Positions 18,347 through 27,904 of a DNA stretch of 64,000 nucleotides are shown piece after piece (within the stretch, counting starts at the first letter, position 1; every line of letters starts with the position of its first letter). The translations under genes and the position numbers were made by a program. Under the pieces are notes generated by a model that saw only the letters and a list, made by a program, of their open reading frames with translations, was not told the origin of the DNA and made no database searches. The stretch spans positions 62,001-126,000 of the forward strand of contig NZ_AUCI01000011.1 of assembly GCF_000429685.1 (NCBI RefSeq), read 5' to 3'. Origin of the DNA: Salibacterium aidingense DSM 18341. GTDB lineage: Bacteria > Bacillota > Bacilli > Bacillales > Marinococcaceae.

Positions 18347-18844
18347 TTGGATTATCCGATTCTACGATTACATAAAGAACATTGGCCGCAGGTGAAAGAA
18401 ATTTATGAGATGGGAATAGAAACAGAGATTGCTACCTTTGAAACCGAAGCTCCCTCATGGGAAATCTGGTCGGCTACGCATGACCTTATCTGCCGGCTGG
18501 TGGTCATGGATCAGGAAGGAGAGGAAGTGCTCGGTTTTGCAGCGCTGTCCCCGTTTTCCAACCGGGAAGTCTATGCAGGTGTAGGCGTGACAAGTATCTA
18601 CATACGAGGCGATGTACGAGGTAAAGGTGTCGGCACTGCTCTGCTGAAGCAACTGATCCGGGTGAGTGAAGAAGAAGGCTACTGGATGCTCCAGGCTGGT
18701 ATTTTTCCGGAAAACCGGACAAGCATTAAAATCCATGAAGCTGCCGGATTCCGTAAAGTCGGGACACGCGAACGGATTGGAAAGCTGAACGGTGTCTGGC
18801 GCGATGTTGAATTATATGAACGCCGCAGCGATATTGTCGGCTGA
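18347..18844 (+). CDS. GNAT N-acetyltransferase, phosphinothricin acetyltransferase-like
   Basis: 165 residues from a TTG preceded by AGGAGGTGG. GNAT fold with the acetyl-CoA pyrophosphate loop RGKGVGTALL near residue 90, strand SIYIRGDVRG before it, and the C-terminal HEAAGFRKVGTRERIG block typical of the PAT/YwnH branch (the family signature for amine or methionine-derivative acetylation). It lies 19 bases after the HxlR gene on the same strand, so the two are probably cotranscribed. The acceptor substrate is unknown. Confidence 0.88.
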   Translation: MDYPILRLHKEHWPQVKEIYEMGIETEIATFETEAPSWEIWSATHDLICRLVVMDQEGEEVLGFAALSPFSNREVYAGVGVTSIYIRGDVRGKGVGTALLKQLIRVSEEEGYWMLQAGIFPENRTSIKIHEAAGFRKVGTRERIGKLNGVWRDVELYERRSDIVG

Positions 18845-18908
18845 CCGGTGGCAAGACAGCAGAAGCACCTATTTATTAGTTTGGGACTACTGAAAAGGAG
18901 GAAAATAG

Positions 18909-19310
18909 ATGAGTGATTATGGAACCCTGCATGAGGATAATGGACGGTATGCTTTAAGGTTTGAACGTTATTTTCCGTATTCTCCGGGAGATGTTTTCCA
19001 AATCGTAACGAATCCTGACGATTTTGTTCAATGGTATCCGTTTGCTACCGGGGAGATGGACCTTCGTACAGGAGGGGAGATTGCCTTTGATGATGGGGAA
19101 GGGACTGTTTATGAAGCGGTCATCACAGAGTTGGACGAGCCCCATACCTTTGCTTTTCGCGAAGTCGATGATTACCTCCAGATGTCCTTGCAAGATGAAA
19201 AGGAAGGATGCCGATTGATTTTCATCCATACCTTTGATGACGAGGATATGATTATGTATGTGGCAGCAGGATGGCACCGATGCCTCGATGTCCTGAGCCA
19301 GATGCATTAA
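18909..19310 (+). CDS. SRPBCC (START/AHSA1-like) domain protein
   Basis: 133 residues, ATG after AAAAGGAGG. It has the helix-grip fold pattern of AHSA1/polyketide-cyclase proteins: the N-terminal strand FERYFPYSPGDVFQIVTNPDDFVQWYP (landmarks YSPGDVF and FVQWYP), GGEIAF, and a C-terminal amphipathic helix ending in WHRCLDVL. These proteins bind hydrophobic ligands in a central cavity; no specific ligand is evident. It stands 64 bases after the GNAT gene. The following 270 bases to the lipoprotein gene hold no recognisable feature. Confidence 0.82.
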   Translation: MSDYGTLHEDNGRYALRFERYFPYSPGDVFQIVTNPDDFVQWYPFATGEMDLRTGGEIAFDDGEGTVYEAVITELDEPHTFAFREVDDYLQMSLQDEKEGCRLIFIHTFDDEDMIMYVAAGWHRCLDVLSQMH

Positions 19311-19579
19311 TGGAGAACCGATAGAATGGAAAGACAACGCAGTAGAGCTTAGAGAACACTACCAGAAAGCATTTCACTTGAAGGAATAAAAGCAGCGCTT
19401 CCCCTCTTTTTTCAATCCTCCCTTACGAAAGAGCGGGCCTTCCCCATGCGTTAATGAAAAAACCCCCGTATAGTCTCTCCACCCATTTCTTTTGACCTGA
19501 GAATGGATGGTACAATTGGTATAGGTTTGGAATAATATGGATGAGAAAGATGCCCCGACAATAGAGAAGGATGTTTACT

Positions 19580-20062
19580 ATGAAAAAACGTATTGTATCC
19601 CTGCTTGTCGTCGTGTGCAGTGCAGTAGTTCTTTGCGGCTGTAACAGGGAGGACGAGGCAGATTACCATTATACATGGTCTATCACGAAAGAAAGTGATA
19701 CGTGGAAGCTGGAGGATTACGTTATAGAGATTGTACCGAAGAAATTAACCGCAGGACGCGGCACCCTGCAAATGAAAAACACCGAAGAATACAATACGGA
19801 TTTTTTTAATTTTGATACGTATGTTGTTCACGGTAATAAAAAAAGGAGAATCCATTCGAAGTCTGTGTCGGGGGCAGCTATTGATATAGCAGAAGAAAAA
19901 ACGGGAAACATAGAAGAAGATACAAGTTTTTACAATAACGACAGTTTTTTGACTGCCGGTGACATAAACGCTATTTATATGATGATAGAATGGTGGGATA
20001 CAGAACAAGAGGAAATAGTGAAAGAAAAAATACCATTATACTCGGGTGGTGCTGGTAATTAG
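19580..20062 (+). CDS. Small lipoprotein of unknown function
   Basis: 160 residues from the ATG at 19580, which has GAGAAGG at suitable spacing; the ATG at 19571 is too close to that site. The signal peptide MKKRIVSLLVVV ends in a lipobox-like LCGC with Cys21 as the probable lipidated residue (an unusual Cys at -2). The mature part is acidic and beta-rich, with WSITKESDTWKLEDY and a YMMIEWWD strand. No family is recognised. Confidence 0.65.
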   Translation: MKKRIVSLLVVVCSAVVLCGCNREDEADYHYTWSITKESDTWKLEDYVIEIVPKKLTAGRGTLQMKNTEEYNTDFFNFDTYVVHGNKKRRIHSKSVSGAAIDIAEEKTGNIEEDTSFYNNDSFLTAGDINAIYMMIEWWDTEQEEIVKEKIPLYSGGAGN

Positions 20063-20169
20063 CATCAGACCAGATACTTAGGAGGAAGCGGCAAAGCACC
20101 GGTTAAATGGCAGGGTTTTGTGTTAAAATGGCGGATAGCAGAATGGAACGGTTAGGAGAAAGGACAACA

Positions 20170-21579
20170 ATGATGGCAAAGAATCAAAACAACAACGCCC
20201 CGGTACAGAAAAATGATATCATTACCGCAACATTTGAGGACCTTACCCATGAAGGAGCGGGTGTCGCAAAGGTGGACGGGTACGCCCTGTTCGTGCCATA
20301 CGGTCTCCCCGGCGAAACCGCCAAAATCAAAGTACTCAAAACGAAAAAAGGCTACGGCTTTGGAAAAATGCTCGAACGGATAGAAGAAAGCAGAGACCGC
20401 ACCGATGCCCCCTGTCCGATCTATTATCTCTGCGGCGGCTGCCAGCTCCAGCACATGACATACGAGGCGCAGCTCCGATTTAAGCACAAACAGGTACAGG
20501 ATGCCGTCACCCGCATCGGCGGTCTCGACCATGTACCTGTTCATCCCACCATCGGAATGGAAGACCCGTGGCGCTACCGTAACAAAGCGCAGGTTCCGGT
20601 TGGCACCCGCGACGACGGTCATCTCAAAGCCGGCTTCTTCCAAAAACGTTCCCACCGCATCATCGATATGGAAAGCTGTATCATCCAGCAGGGAGCCAAC
20701 GACGAAGCCGTGCAGATCGTAAAAAATATTGCTGATCATTACAACATCAAGGCCTATGACGAAGAATCGCACCGCGGCACGCTCCGCCATATCGTTACCC
20801 GCCAGGCCAATTCCACCGAGCAGCTGATGATTATTCTCGTGACCAACGGCCCGGACCTGCCGCATAAAAAAGATCTTATCCATGACCTCCGCGAAGCGAT
20901 GCCGAATGTCACCTCGATCGTGCACAACGTCAACAGCAAAAAAACAAATGTCATTTTCGGCGAAAAAACAGAGGTCATCTGGGGCGACGAATATATTTAC
21001 GATTATATCGGCGACATCAAATTCGCCATTTCCGCACGCTCGTTTTACCAGGTCAATCCATCTCAGACGAAGGTACTTTACGACAAAGCGCTGGAGTATG
21101 CGGAACTCCGCGGAAACGAAACCGTTATTGATGCCTATTGCGGCATCGGCACGATTTCTCTATTTCTTGCCCAGAAAGCCAGGCACGTGTACGGTGTCGA
21201 AGCCATCCCGGAAGCCGTCAGCGACGCTAAACGGAATGCGAAGCTGAACAAACTCGATGACATCACTACGTTTGCTGTTGGAGAAGCCGAAGAACTCGTC
21301 CCGTGGTGGCACAAAGCAAACGGCCTCCAGCCCGATGTGTTCGTTGTCGATCCGCCCCGCAAAGGCTGCGACGAAAAACTGCTCCAAACCATGATCGACA
21401 TGCAGCCGGAAAAAATCGTCTACGTCTCCTGTAATCCGGCGACGCTCGCCCGGGATCTGAATATTCTCGAAGACGGCGGGTATGAGACAAAAGAAATCCA
21501 GCCCGTCGATATGTTCCCGCAGACGAATCATATAGAGTCTGTGACCTGGTTGGAAAAAAGATCTAAAAGAAGCGTTTGA
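20170..21579 (+). CDS. rlmCD: 23S rRNA (uracil-5-)-methyltransferase, RlmCD/TrmA family
   Basis: About 469 residues from ATG-ATG at 20170, with GGAGAAAGGAC upstream; a longer in-frame reading from 20107 has no good ribosome site. N-terminal TRAM domain ([15 protein letters not shown]), then four Cys for a 4Fe-4S cluster ([14 protein letters not shown] and an earlier Cys), SAM motifs [12 protein letters not shown], a DPPRKGCD motif and the catalytic nucleophile Cys in [11 protein letters not shown]. It makes 5-methyluridine at 23S rRNA positions equivalent to U747/U1939. Codon use is GC-richer than that of its neighbours. Confidence 0.92.
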   Translation: MMAKNQNNNAPVQKNDIITATFEDLTHEGAGVAKVDGYALFVPYGLPGETAKIKVLKTKKGYGFGKMLERIEESRDRTDAPCPIYYLCGGCQLQHMTYEAQLRFKHKQVQDAVTRIGGLDHVPVHPTIGMEDPWRYRNKAQVPVGTRDDGHLKAGFFQKRSHRIIDMESCIIQQGANDEAVQIVKNIADHYNIKAYDEESHRGTLRHIVTRQANSTEQLMIILVTNGPDLPHKKDLIHDLREAMPNVTSIVHNVNSKKTNVIFGEKTEVIWGDEYIYDYIGDIKFAISARSFYQVNPSQTKVLYDKALEYAELRGNETVIDAYCGIGTISLFLAQKARHVYGVEAIPEAVSDAKRNAKLNKLDDITTFAVGEAEELVPWWHKANGLQPDVFVVDPPRKGCDEKLLQTMIDMQPEKIVYVSCNPATLARDLNILEDGGYETKEIQPVDMFPQTNHIESVTWLEKRSKRSV

Positions 21580-21655
21580 AAGAAGCGGGGGAAAAGGGAG
21601 GGTTCCTGTTTTTTTAGGCTTCGTAAATATGGAACAAAACGAAAGGAGGAAGACT

Positions 21656-22502
21656 ATGGTAAAATCGTTTTTAATGGCAGGACAGTCGAATATGGCAGGA
21701 CGAGGGTTTATTCATGATGTATCTCCAATTATAATGAACGAATACAAATGCTGCGAAATGGGAGATGGCAGATGATGACGGAGCCCATCAATTATGACCG
21801 TCCTGTTGCAGGAATAAGTCCGGCCGGTTCCTTTGCAGAGGCATGGTGCCGACAAAATCAAGAAGATACGATTGGCTTGATTCCTTGTGCCGAAGGGGAA
21901 GCTCCCTGGATGAATGGGCTGTAGATCAATCCCTTTTTAGACATGCTGTAACGGAAGCAGAATTTGCGATGCAGAACAGTGAGTTAACAGGGATTCTATG
22001 GCACCAAGGAGAAAGCGATAGTTTGAATGGCCACTACAAAGACTATTACAACAAATTACATTCCATTATTGAGGCTCTCAGAAAAGAATTACATGCTCCG
22101 GATGTTCCCCTCATTATTGGCGGTTTGGGAGATTTTTTAGGAGCGGAAGGATTTGGAAAACACTGTACGGAATATCCCCTCATTAATAAAGAGTTACAAA
22201 GATTTGCGTTAAACGAAGCGAATTGTTACTTTGTCACGGCTTCAGGTTTAACCTCTAACCCTGATGGTATTCATATGGATGCCATCTCCCAAAGGAAATT
22301 CGGCTTACGATATTTTGAAGCCTTTCATAATAAGCAGCATGTATGGAAGCCATTAATGAACGAAGAGGAGCGGGTAAATCATACTCATGAGAGGACCCAC
22401 ACCAAAACAGAGAAGATGTATATAAAAAGCATGGAGTTAGTGTCAGGCAAAATATCGTATGATGCATTTGAATCTGAAGTCACACAAATGAACAAAGGTT
22501 AA
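21656..22502 (+). pseudogene. Carbohydrate (sialate O-acetyl-type) esterase with two frameshifts
   Basis: Read across three frames this is an SGNH-like SASA-family esterase of about 282 residues. The first frame starts at ATG 21656 (GAAAGGAGGA upstream) with the nucleophile motif MAGQSNMAGRG. A second frame gives RNGRW...SPAGSFAEAW...GLIPCAEG, and a third gives SSLDEWAVDQSLF, ILWHQGESDS and the catalytic DGIHMD. One base is missing in an A-run near 21733 (ATAATG, expected ATAAATG) and one in a G-run at 21895-21898 (GGGG, expected GGGGG). Every family motif is intact, so this is a very recent lesion or a sequencing artefact. It would deacetylate sugars or glycans. Confidence 0.8.
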
Positions 22503-22602
22503 ACATTGTACATCGTTTGATGAGGAATATAATTGAATGATGGAGATATAGAGTTTTTATGTGAAACAACAAAGCCTAGTAAAATATGAAAGGAGGGGGA
22601 AC

Positions 22603-22815
22603 ATGCAGCGCTATCTTTATGCGTACAAAAATCTTTCGACCGAAGTGGAGAGTACATTCAGCATCCCTGCAAACTCTGAGGAGGAAGCTGCTTCGAATAT
22701 CCGGGAGGCCGTAGCCGATGTGGAATTCGCAGAGAAGGAAGAAATTGAAATCCTGCATTTCATCAAGACGGTCTCCACGCAGGACCACTTGTATGAATGC
22801 GAAAGCTGTACTTAA
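22603..22815 (+). CDS. Small acidic protein, unknown
   Basis: 70 residues from the ATG at 22603, directly after AAAGGAGGGGG. The N-terminus MQRYLYAYKNL is followed by an alternating acidic helix (SEEEAASNIREAV) and a C-terminus with a CESC pair. No family recognised. The very strong ribosome site and the Cys pair favour a real gene. Confidence 0.6.
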   Translation: MQRYLYAYKNLSTEVESTFSIPANSEEEAASNIREAVADVEFAEKEEIEILHFIKTVSTQDHLYECESCT

Positions 22816-22976
22816 TGGAAGGGTAACCAAACAAACATCTGACAGAGTGTTGGAAAGAAGGGGTCGATAGACGGTTTCCAGTGCGATGGTTATCAGGCCC
22901 CCAGCCGGTTGCAAGCGATTAACATATAAAGGGTTGATATCGTATGAACAGATTTAACTTGTGTGGGGGGATTTAA

Positions 22977-23753
22977 ATGTCAAAAACGGCAGGTACCGAA
23001 GAAGCAATTAAAAGATGGGATGCATATGCAGATACCTATTCAAAAAATCATACCGAACAAGGAGACCTTCATAAAGAAATCTTTTTAAATCCTGTTTTAT
23101 TTTCATTTATGGAAGACTTAAGGAATAAAAAAGTATTGGATGCGGGATGCGGGGAAGGGTATTTAAGCAGGATTTTATCTAAGTTTGGCGCGAATGTGAC
23201 AGCAGTAGATTACTCTTCAAGAATGGTGGAAATTGCAAAAGAAAGAACACCAAATGATTTGTTAATTAGGTACATAAAAGCCAATTGTGAGGACTTAAAT
23301 ATTTTAAAAGATAAAAGCTTTGATTTAATAGTGTCTAATATGGTTATACAGGACCTTGCGAATTATGAAAAAGCATTTCAGGAAATGAACCGATTATTAG
23401 TAGATGGTGGCAGTCTTATTTTTTCAATACTACATCCTTGTTTTGTTACTCCAGAATGTGGGTGGGAAAAAACAGAAAGCGGCGAAAAGTTATATTGGAG
23501 AGTAGATAGGTATTTTTACGAAGGTGCGTACGAACAAGGCTTAGGTGATAAAGAAAAAATGCTGTTCTTCCATAGAACACTAACTAGTTACATAAATACT
23601 CTAATCAAAACGGGCTTTATTATAGAGCGCATGGAAGAACCAATGCCATCAAATGAAATGTTAAAAAAATACCCTTCATTTGAAGAGGATTTTAGATGTG
23701 CTGACTTTATAGTGTTTAAATTAAAAAAACAAAAAGAGGCGAAGACACAATAA
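22977..23753 (+). CDS. Class I SAM-dependent methyltransferase
   Basis: 258 residues, ATG after GGGGGG. Rossmann methyltransferase: motif I LDAGCGEGYLSR, motif II VTAVDYSSRMV, motif III around CEDLNIL and motif IV LIVSNMVIQDL, then FSILHPCF. This C-terminal pattern fits small-molecule methyltransferases of the UbiE/Coq5-like Methyltransf_11 group. The base composition is clearly more AT-rich than the rlmCD region and Lys/Asn/Ile codons dominate, so acquisition by transfer is plausible. It stands alone. Confidence 0.85.
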   Translation: MSKTAGTEEAIKRWDAYADTYSKNHTEQGDLHKEIFLNPVLFSFMEDLRNKKVLDAGCGEGYLSRILSKFGANVTAVDYSSRMVEIAKERTPNDLLIRYIKANCEDLNILKDKSFDLIVSNMVIQDLANYEKAFQEMNRLLVDGGSLIFSILHPCFVTPECGWEKTESGEKLYWRVDRYFYEGAYEQGLGDKEKMLFFHRTLTSYINTLIKTGFIIERMEEPMPSNEMLKKYPSFEEDFRCADFIVFKLKKQKEAKTQ

Positions 23754-23955
23754 GAAGGATCTCGAGGGGGGACGAAAATAAAAAGCGAGTACCCCTTGAC
23801 ACATCCTAACCCCCTTTATCTTTCGACATTAACCAATATTCACATTCTTTTTTTCTCTTTATGTTAAAAATATTCTTATGATATGGATTACCCTTCTCTT
23901 TGGTCTCTTGGGAACGGGTATGGAAAATATTCAAGCAAAGTAGAGGCTGGGTGTA

Positions 23956-24258
23956 TTAATTGTCCAAGTTGCCGAATGCATTGAAACTGTGAGCTGCAAA
24001 TGTGTTTAAGAATTTTTTTCCCTTTTCAAACGACAAAACGAAAAAGGTTAGGCCTATTAATCCCGATAGAATAGATAATGTTATCGGAACTCCTCCTATT
24101 TCTCTTATAGCCGTGCCAAAAACTCCATGATTTGTATTCCATCCTTGACCATCATTACCTGCTAACGTTTGCGAATAGACCGATGCAGCAATTAGTGTAG
24201 AACTATATAGAATCGCACTCAAAAACAATAAGAACAAGCCAATAATGGTATTTTTCAT
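23956..24258 (-). CDS. Small membrane protein, two transmembrane segments
   Basis: 100 residues from the ATG at 24258, preceded by GGAGGGGGTAGC; a longer reading to 24276 overlaps that ribosome site. Two hydrophobic segments are visible, near residues 5-27 and 55-75, with a Gly/Asn-rich loop (GNDGQGWNTNHG) between and a basic C-terminal tail (FEKGKKFLN). No family recognised. Confidence 0.65.
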   Translation of the reverse strand: MKNTIIGLFLLFLSAILYSSTLIAASVYSQTLAGNDGQGWNTNHGVFGTAIREIGGVPITLSILSGLIGLTFFVLSFEKGKKFLNTFAAHSFNAFGNLDN

Positions 24259-24534
24259 GCTACCCCCTCCTTCCAACAGACACGAATCAGATTACTCTTA
24301 TTTTATCATCGATATCCACTTACATAAATATCCATTTCACCTTTGAATTTAGGAAATCAAGTCTCGCTTGGCCTTTGGAATTATTAAGGGTTTTTATATA
24401 ATAACTGAAGAATAGAGGGCGTCGGACAGCTAGTTTCCGATATTGTCCTGTCGCTTCTATCCTAAATGGTGGAAGAAGAATGAAAAAGTATAAAAACCGC
24501 CCATGGGTAAGGCATCGTTATTGCGTAGCAGCAG

Positions 24535-24720
24535 GGAAAGTATAAAGGCGGAAATAAACGATATCATCCCGGTGCCAAAGGTAGAGATAAATTGGCGTAT
24601 GATGAAGTTATACGTTCATTAGAAAATGGTGTTTCTGTCATGGATATACATAGAAAAACCGGCCTATCCCGACTACGATTTATACGATAAAAAAAGAAAC
24701 AACAAAAAACAGATTTGTAT
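24535..24720 (+). pseudogene. Remnant of a serine-recombinase (resolvase) C-terminus
   Basis: Translation gives GKYKGGNKRYHPGAK, then VIRSLENGVSVMDIHRKTGLSR. That is the C-terminal helix-turn-helix of Tn3-type resolvases/invertases (usual form GVSV.DIH..TGLSRPTIY). A missing C near 24673 shifts the frame; the other frame continues IYTIKKE. An in-frame stop occurs upstream and the catalytic domain is gone. It sits in a 674-base stretch (24259-24932) that otherwise holds nothing I recognise. It marks past mobile-element activity at the left edge of the accessory region. Confidence 0.65.
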
Positions 24721-24932
24721 GATCCGTTCACAATCGTCAGCGGTTTTAAGTGAAACACAGGCAGAAAAACCTGGTCTAAAGTGGTGTTTCCTGAAGCAGG
24801 CGTGATTAATTTAATCCGATGTATGATCGAGTTCTAAAAGAAGAATCTGATTTCTTAAATTAAAATATAATGGATTTTAAGCTGAAGCTGAAAAGATAAA
24901 AAACTTGATGTACTATCAGGAGGATAACGTGG

Positions 24933-26117
24933 ATGTATGATTATGTCATCATAGGTGCAGGGATCGTTGGATTATCAGTTGCGTATACTATTCAAAAAAA
25001 ACAACCTGATGCCTTTATTGCTGTACTAGAAAAAGAAGAAGCAGCAGCTCTTCATCAAACTGGGAACAATAGTGGGGTTATTCACTCCGGGATCTATTAC
25101 CCCCCTAAAAGTTTTAAAGCTGCGTTCGCCAAAAATGGAAATCGTTCCATGATTACTTTTTGTGAAGAACATGAAATTCCATATGAGCAGTGTGGAAAAA
25201 TAATAGTGGCGACAGAAGAGAAACAAATGGCCTCCTTACAGAACTTATATAAACGAGCCCAGGACAATGAACTAACTGTGTATTGGTTGGAAGAGGACCA
25301 ATTAAAGGAGCGCGAACCACACGTGAAGGGGGTCGCCGGTATCGAAGTACCTTCCACGGGAATTGTGAACTATAAAACAGTAAGTGACAAATTAGCAGTA
25401 CTAATTCAGGAGAAGGGCAACCACATTTTCTTTAATGAACAAGTAATCAGTATTAACGAAAATGATGAGGTAAGTATTAAAACAAGGAAACAAACTATAA
25501 ATGGCAAGAAAATGGTTAATTGTGCCGGACTTCATAGTGATAGAATTGCCAAATTAGCCGGTTATCATATGGATATGCAAATTGTGCCTTTTCGAGGAGA
25601 ATATTATCAATTAAAAGAAGAAGCCCGCCATTTAGTTAAACATTTAATATATCCAGTTCCCAACCCGGATTTCCCATTTCTAGGCGTGCACTTCACAAGA
25701 ATGATTGATGGAGGAGTGGAAGCAGGACCAAACGCAGTGCTAGGATTAAAAAGGGAAGGTTATTCTAAAATGGATTGGAATGTCAAAGACTTAACACAAG
25801 TCTTGGTGTTCCCCGGATTTTGGAAATTGGCTTCGTCTTATATCAGGGAAGGTACTGCGGAAATGGTGCGATCTGTCAGTAAAAAATCATTCATCAAAAG
25901 TTTGCAGAAATTAATTCCTGAGATCACAGAAAATGACATTGAAAAAGCACCAGCAGGAGTGAGAGCACAAGCTCTAAGATTAAACGGTAAACTTGTTGAT
26001 GATTTTTACATTGTAAAAGGCAAGCACAGCCTTCATGTTTGTAATGCCCCATCCCCTGCAGCTACAGGTTCTCTTCAAATTGGGGAAGAAGTGTTTCAAA
26101 GATTTCAAGAATCATGA
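24933..26117 (+). CDS. lhgO: L-2-hydroxyglutarate oxidase
   Basis: 394 residues, ATG after AGGAGGATAACG. FAD-dependent DAO-family enzyme: dinucleotide motif GAGIVGLSVAY at the N-terminus, the LhgO-typical QTGNNSGVIHSGIYYPP, VNCAGLHSDRIA, PFRGEYY, and the C-terminal FAD-capping segment with CNAPSPAATGSLQIGE. It oxidises L-2-hydroxyglutarate to 2-oxoglutarate, passing electrons to the membrane quinone pool or oxygen. It stands alone; the neighbouring DNA is decayed. Length is normal. Confidence 0.93.
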   Translation: MYDYVIIGAGIVGLSVAYTIQKKQPDAFIAVLEKEEAAALHQTGNNSGVIHSGIYYPPKSFKAAFAKNGNRSMITFCEEHEIPYEQCGKIIVATEEKQMASLQNLYKRAQDNELTVYWLEEDQLKEREPHVKGVAGIEVPSTGIVNYKTVSDKLAVLIQEKGNHIFFNEQVISINENDEVSIKTRKQTINGKKMVNCAGLHSDRIAKLAGYHMDMQIVPFRGEYYQLKEEARHLVKHLIYPVPNPDFPFLGVHFTRMIDGGVEAGPNAVLGLKREGYSKMDWNVKDLTQVLVFPGFWKLASSYIREGTAEMVRSVSKKSFIKSLQKLIPEITENDIEKAPAGVRAQALRLNGKLVDDFYIVKGKHSLHVCNAPSPAATGSLQIGEEVFQRFQES

Positions 26118-26150
26118 CTGAGATGATAATAGGTAATGTACCTAATCTCA

Positions 26151-26219
26151 AGTAACGTTCGATTATTTGATAGAGAAAAACTCATCTCATGGTTAGTTAG
26201 ACATAAAGAAAGTGTTTAA
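26151..26219 (+). pseudogene. C-terminal remnant of an Mrr-like endonuclease
   Basis: The last 22 codons read SNVRLFDREKLISWLVRHKESV before a stop. They align with the C-terminus of the intact Mrr-like protein at 31424-31969 (NKVTLIDRKQLITWLSRQQ). Upstream sequence is the end of lhgO, so the rest of the gene is lost. Its position relative to the microprotein at 26512-26619 mirrors the intact pair on the right of the region. Confidence 0.55.
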
Positions 26220-26511
26220 TCTACATGCTCCTTTGGGATGGGCAACCCCCCTACCGAATAAAAATGGGAGAATGTCTGATTACCAGACTATAGTGGTGAT
26301 ACTGACTGTATTGTTTATCGCTTTCAGACAACAAATAAAATCCCATCCTTAGAGCAGCAACTCTCTAAAAGGTTGGGGTTTCAAATATCATTCAGTCTTG
26401 TTGCCCTCGTTAAAGGGCTATTTACATTGGATCAAATAGGGTAGGGGCAAATACGTTGTCCCTGCCTTTTTATTTGTATGCTCCCTTTACACGTCAGTGG
26501 TATCGGTATCA

Positions 26512-26619
26512 TTATTTCTTTTTCTGTTGTTTTTGAGATGGAAGATGATACTTGTTGGATAAAGCCTTTATTCGCTTTGCTTCCTTTTTCGCTTCTTCTT
26601 TAGACATTTTAACTTTCAC
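26512..26619 (-). CDS. Lys-rich microprotein, copy A
   Basis: A 35-residue ORF from a GTG with GGAGGGG seven bases upstream, reading MKVKMSKEEAKKEAKRIKAL, then SNKYHLP and a Lys/Gln tail. It is clearly paralogous to the 32-residue ORF at 32116-32214: MKxKMSxxEAKKEA, then IKxLxxKYHL. More than half the residues are charged, forming one amphipathic basic helix. Synonymous and conservative differences between the copies argue that the peptide sequence has been under selection. No family is recognised. The right-hand copy lies beside an intact Mrr-like nuclease gene. Confidence 0.55.
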   Translation of the reverse strand: MKVKMSKEEAKKEAKRIKALSNKYHLPSQKQQKKK

Positions 26620-26694
26620 GTGTTTTCCCCTCCGTACTTCGTCTTTTTCCTCCATTTTCGCCAATCCATAAAAGGTTTAAACATGCAGTTATTC

Positions 26695-26719
26695 TTGGGA
26701 CCGTAGGAAAGTGTCCCAG
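26695..26719. repeat. TGGGAC/GTCCCA hairpin, copy 1
   Basis: TGGGAC and GTCCCA flank an 11-base loop (CGTAGGAAAGT). The same 6-bp stem and 11-base loop recur at 32295-32317, and with one mismatch at 26872-26894. All copies lie just upstream of, or near, the Lys-rich microprotein genes. Confidence 0.55.
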
Positions 26720-26831
26720 AGTTAAGGGACGGTTATCTATTTGTCCAGAGCAATAGAATGGCACTTACAATAGGATATTTTAAAAATGCACCAACAGGAA
26801 AAGCACGGCATGGGATATCTTATTTAAGAGG

Positions 26832-26851
26832 CATAACGTCTTCCCCACTCC
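26832..26851 (+). repeat. 20-base direct repeat, left copy
   Basis: Identical over 20 bases to 32415-32434 and in the same orientation (starts CATAACGTC, ends CCACTCC). With the microprotein genes and hairpins it defines two homologous segments about 5.6 kb apart. Confidence 0.6.
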
Positions 26852-26871
26852 AATATAGATGAAGATAGATG

Positions 26872-26894
26872 TGGGACGTTGGGAAAGTGTACCA
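26872..26894. repeat. TGGGAC hairpin, degenerate copy
   Basis: TGGGAC, an 11-base loop (GTTGGGAAAGT) and GTACCA reproduce the geometry of the hairpin at 26695-26719 with one stem mismatch. It lies 21 bases after the 20-base repeat. Confidence 0.4.
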
Positions 26895-27027
26895 GGGATT
26901 ACTTTGGTTATTTGGAGGGATTATCCGGTGGGGGATACAAAAGAACGAGCTGTTCGTTCCGAAACATGCAGCAGCTAAGATTAAGCAGACCACTTTTCAA
27001 TAAGAAGAACCCATGATTGTCATGGGG

Positions 27028-27903
27028 TCAACTTTTGTCTTCTGTATCGATTTCTTCTAATGGCGGCATCGATTCCATGATTTCGCATGTTTTAAGGCTT
27101 ACAGTGATAATCCGCTTCAAAAGATCCAGGATATAGCGCGGATCATCCGAATACTCGTTGGGATCTTGGACAATACCACTGGCTTTATCTGTTTTCACTT
27201 GGTATTGATCCATAATCCATTCGATAGCGGAGCGTTCGTTCACTTGGTATTCATACGCTTTTTCCGGAATGCCTTCGAGGGTAATGGTGTTGTTGTAAAT
27301 GATTTTAGACTTATCTTTTTTCTGTCCGAATTTCATTTTTTGGACACGATAATCCGGTGTTCCGGTTACTACTTCGTCAACGGAATAAGGCACGACTTCT
27401 TCATACTTTAAATGCCAATGACTTAAATCCCTACCTACTTTACTAAACTCCCTAAATTGTTGTACTAAAGGAATTCTAGGCAACGTTTTTTGTAAATTCG
27501 CTTGATACTTCTCCTTATAATCAGGAGAATGTAGTATTCCGTATATGTAATAAAAAACATCTTCCTTGTCTACTTTCTCACTAGGGAAAGCATCTTTAAA
27601 TCTTTTTAATGTTTGATCGGTAATGTTTTCATGAGTTAAATAAAGAGTGTCTTTTGAGTCATTCTCTTCATAACGATAGAATGCAAAACATTGCCCGTTA
27701 CTTTGTAGTTGTACGTCTGGAAGAGTGTCGGTAATAATGGCGGAAAATTCTTTATTAGACCCAACACCACTAATACAAATAGCTTTATTGTTTACTGTAG
27801 CTGGAGGAAACATTTTATACATTTGATATACTCTGTGATTTATCATCGAATCATAATAAACCCATTTTTTACAGTAGGGACGGTACAGAGACTGATAAAT
27901 GCG
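27028..27903 (-). pseudogene. C-terminal remnant of a type ISP restriction-modification enzyme
   Basis: About 290 residues match the C-terminal target-recognition part of large type ISP/LlaGI-like restriction-modification-helicase proteins. Landmarks are RPYCKKWVYYD, ICISGVGSNKEFSA, YIYGILHSPDYKEKY, PRIPLVQQF, ITLEGIPEKAYEYQVNERSAIEWI (landmark GIPEKAYEY), KTDKASGIV and DPNEYSDDPRYI. The nuclease, helicase and methyltransferase domains, normally over 1000 residues, are missing. At about 27903 the homology ends abruptly against phage tail sequence on the other strand. The reading frame is open further, but that part is an antisense shadow of the phage gene. It is a dead defence gene. Confidence 0.75.
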
Positions 27904-27904
27904 T

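Larger units (their letters stand above)
26220..27027. other. Long non-coding stretch between the Mrr remnant and the type ISP remnant
   Basis: Apart from the microprotein gene (26512-26619), two hairpins (26695-26719, 26872-26894) and a 20-base segment shared with 32415-32434, I see no coding or structured feature here. The sequence has stop codons in all frames and looks like decayed accessory DNA. Confidence 0.5.

Noticed and set aside
20152-20925. 257-codon minus-strand ORF opposite the rRNA methyltransferase gene
   Set aside because: Composition is typical of an antisense frame, and the plus-strand product has all RlmCD motifs.
22905-22920. TTGCAAGCGATTAACA as a cre site before the methyltransferase gene
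   Set aside because: Three or more mismatches to the consensus in the conserved right half.
26695-26719. Reading the TGGGAC hairpins as rho-independent terminators
   Set aside because: No T-run follows on either strand and the stem is only 6 bp.
26400-27027. Search for attachment sites or an integrase gene for the 26-33 kb region
   Set aside because: No tRNA, integrase or clear target duplication is visible, so calling an integrative element is not supported; only the internal 20-base repeat and module duplication are.
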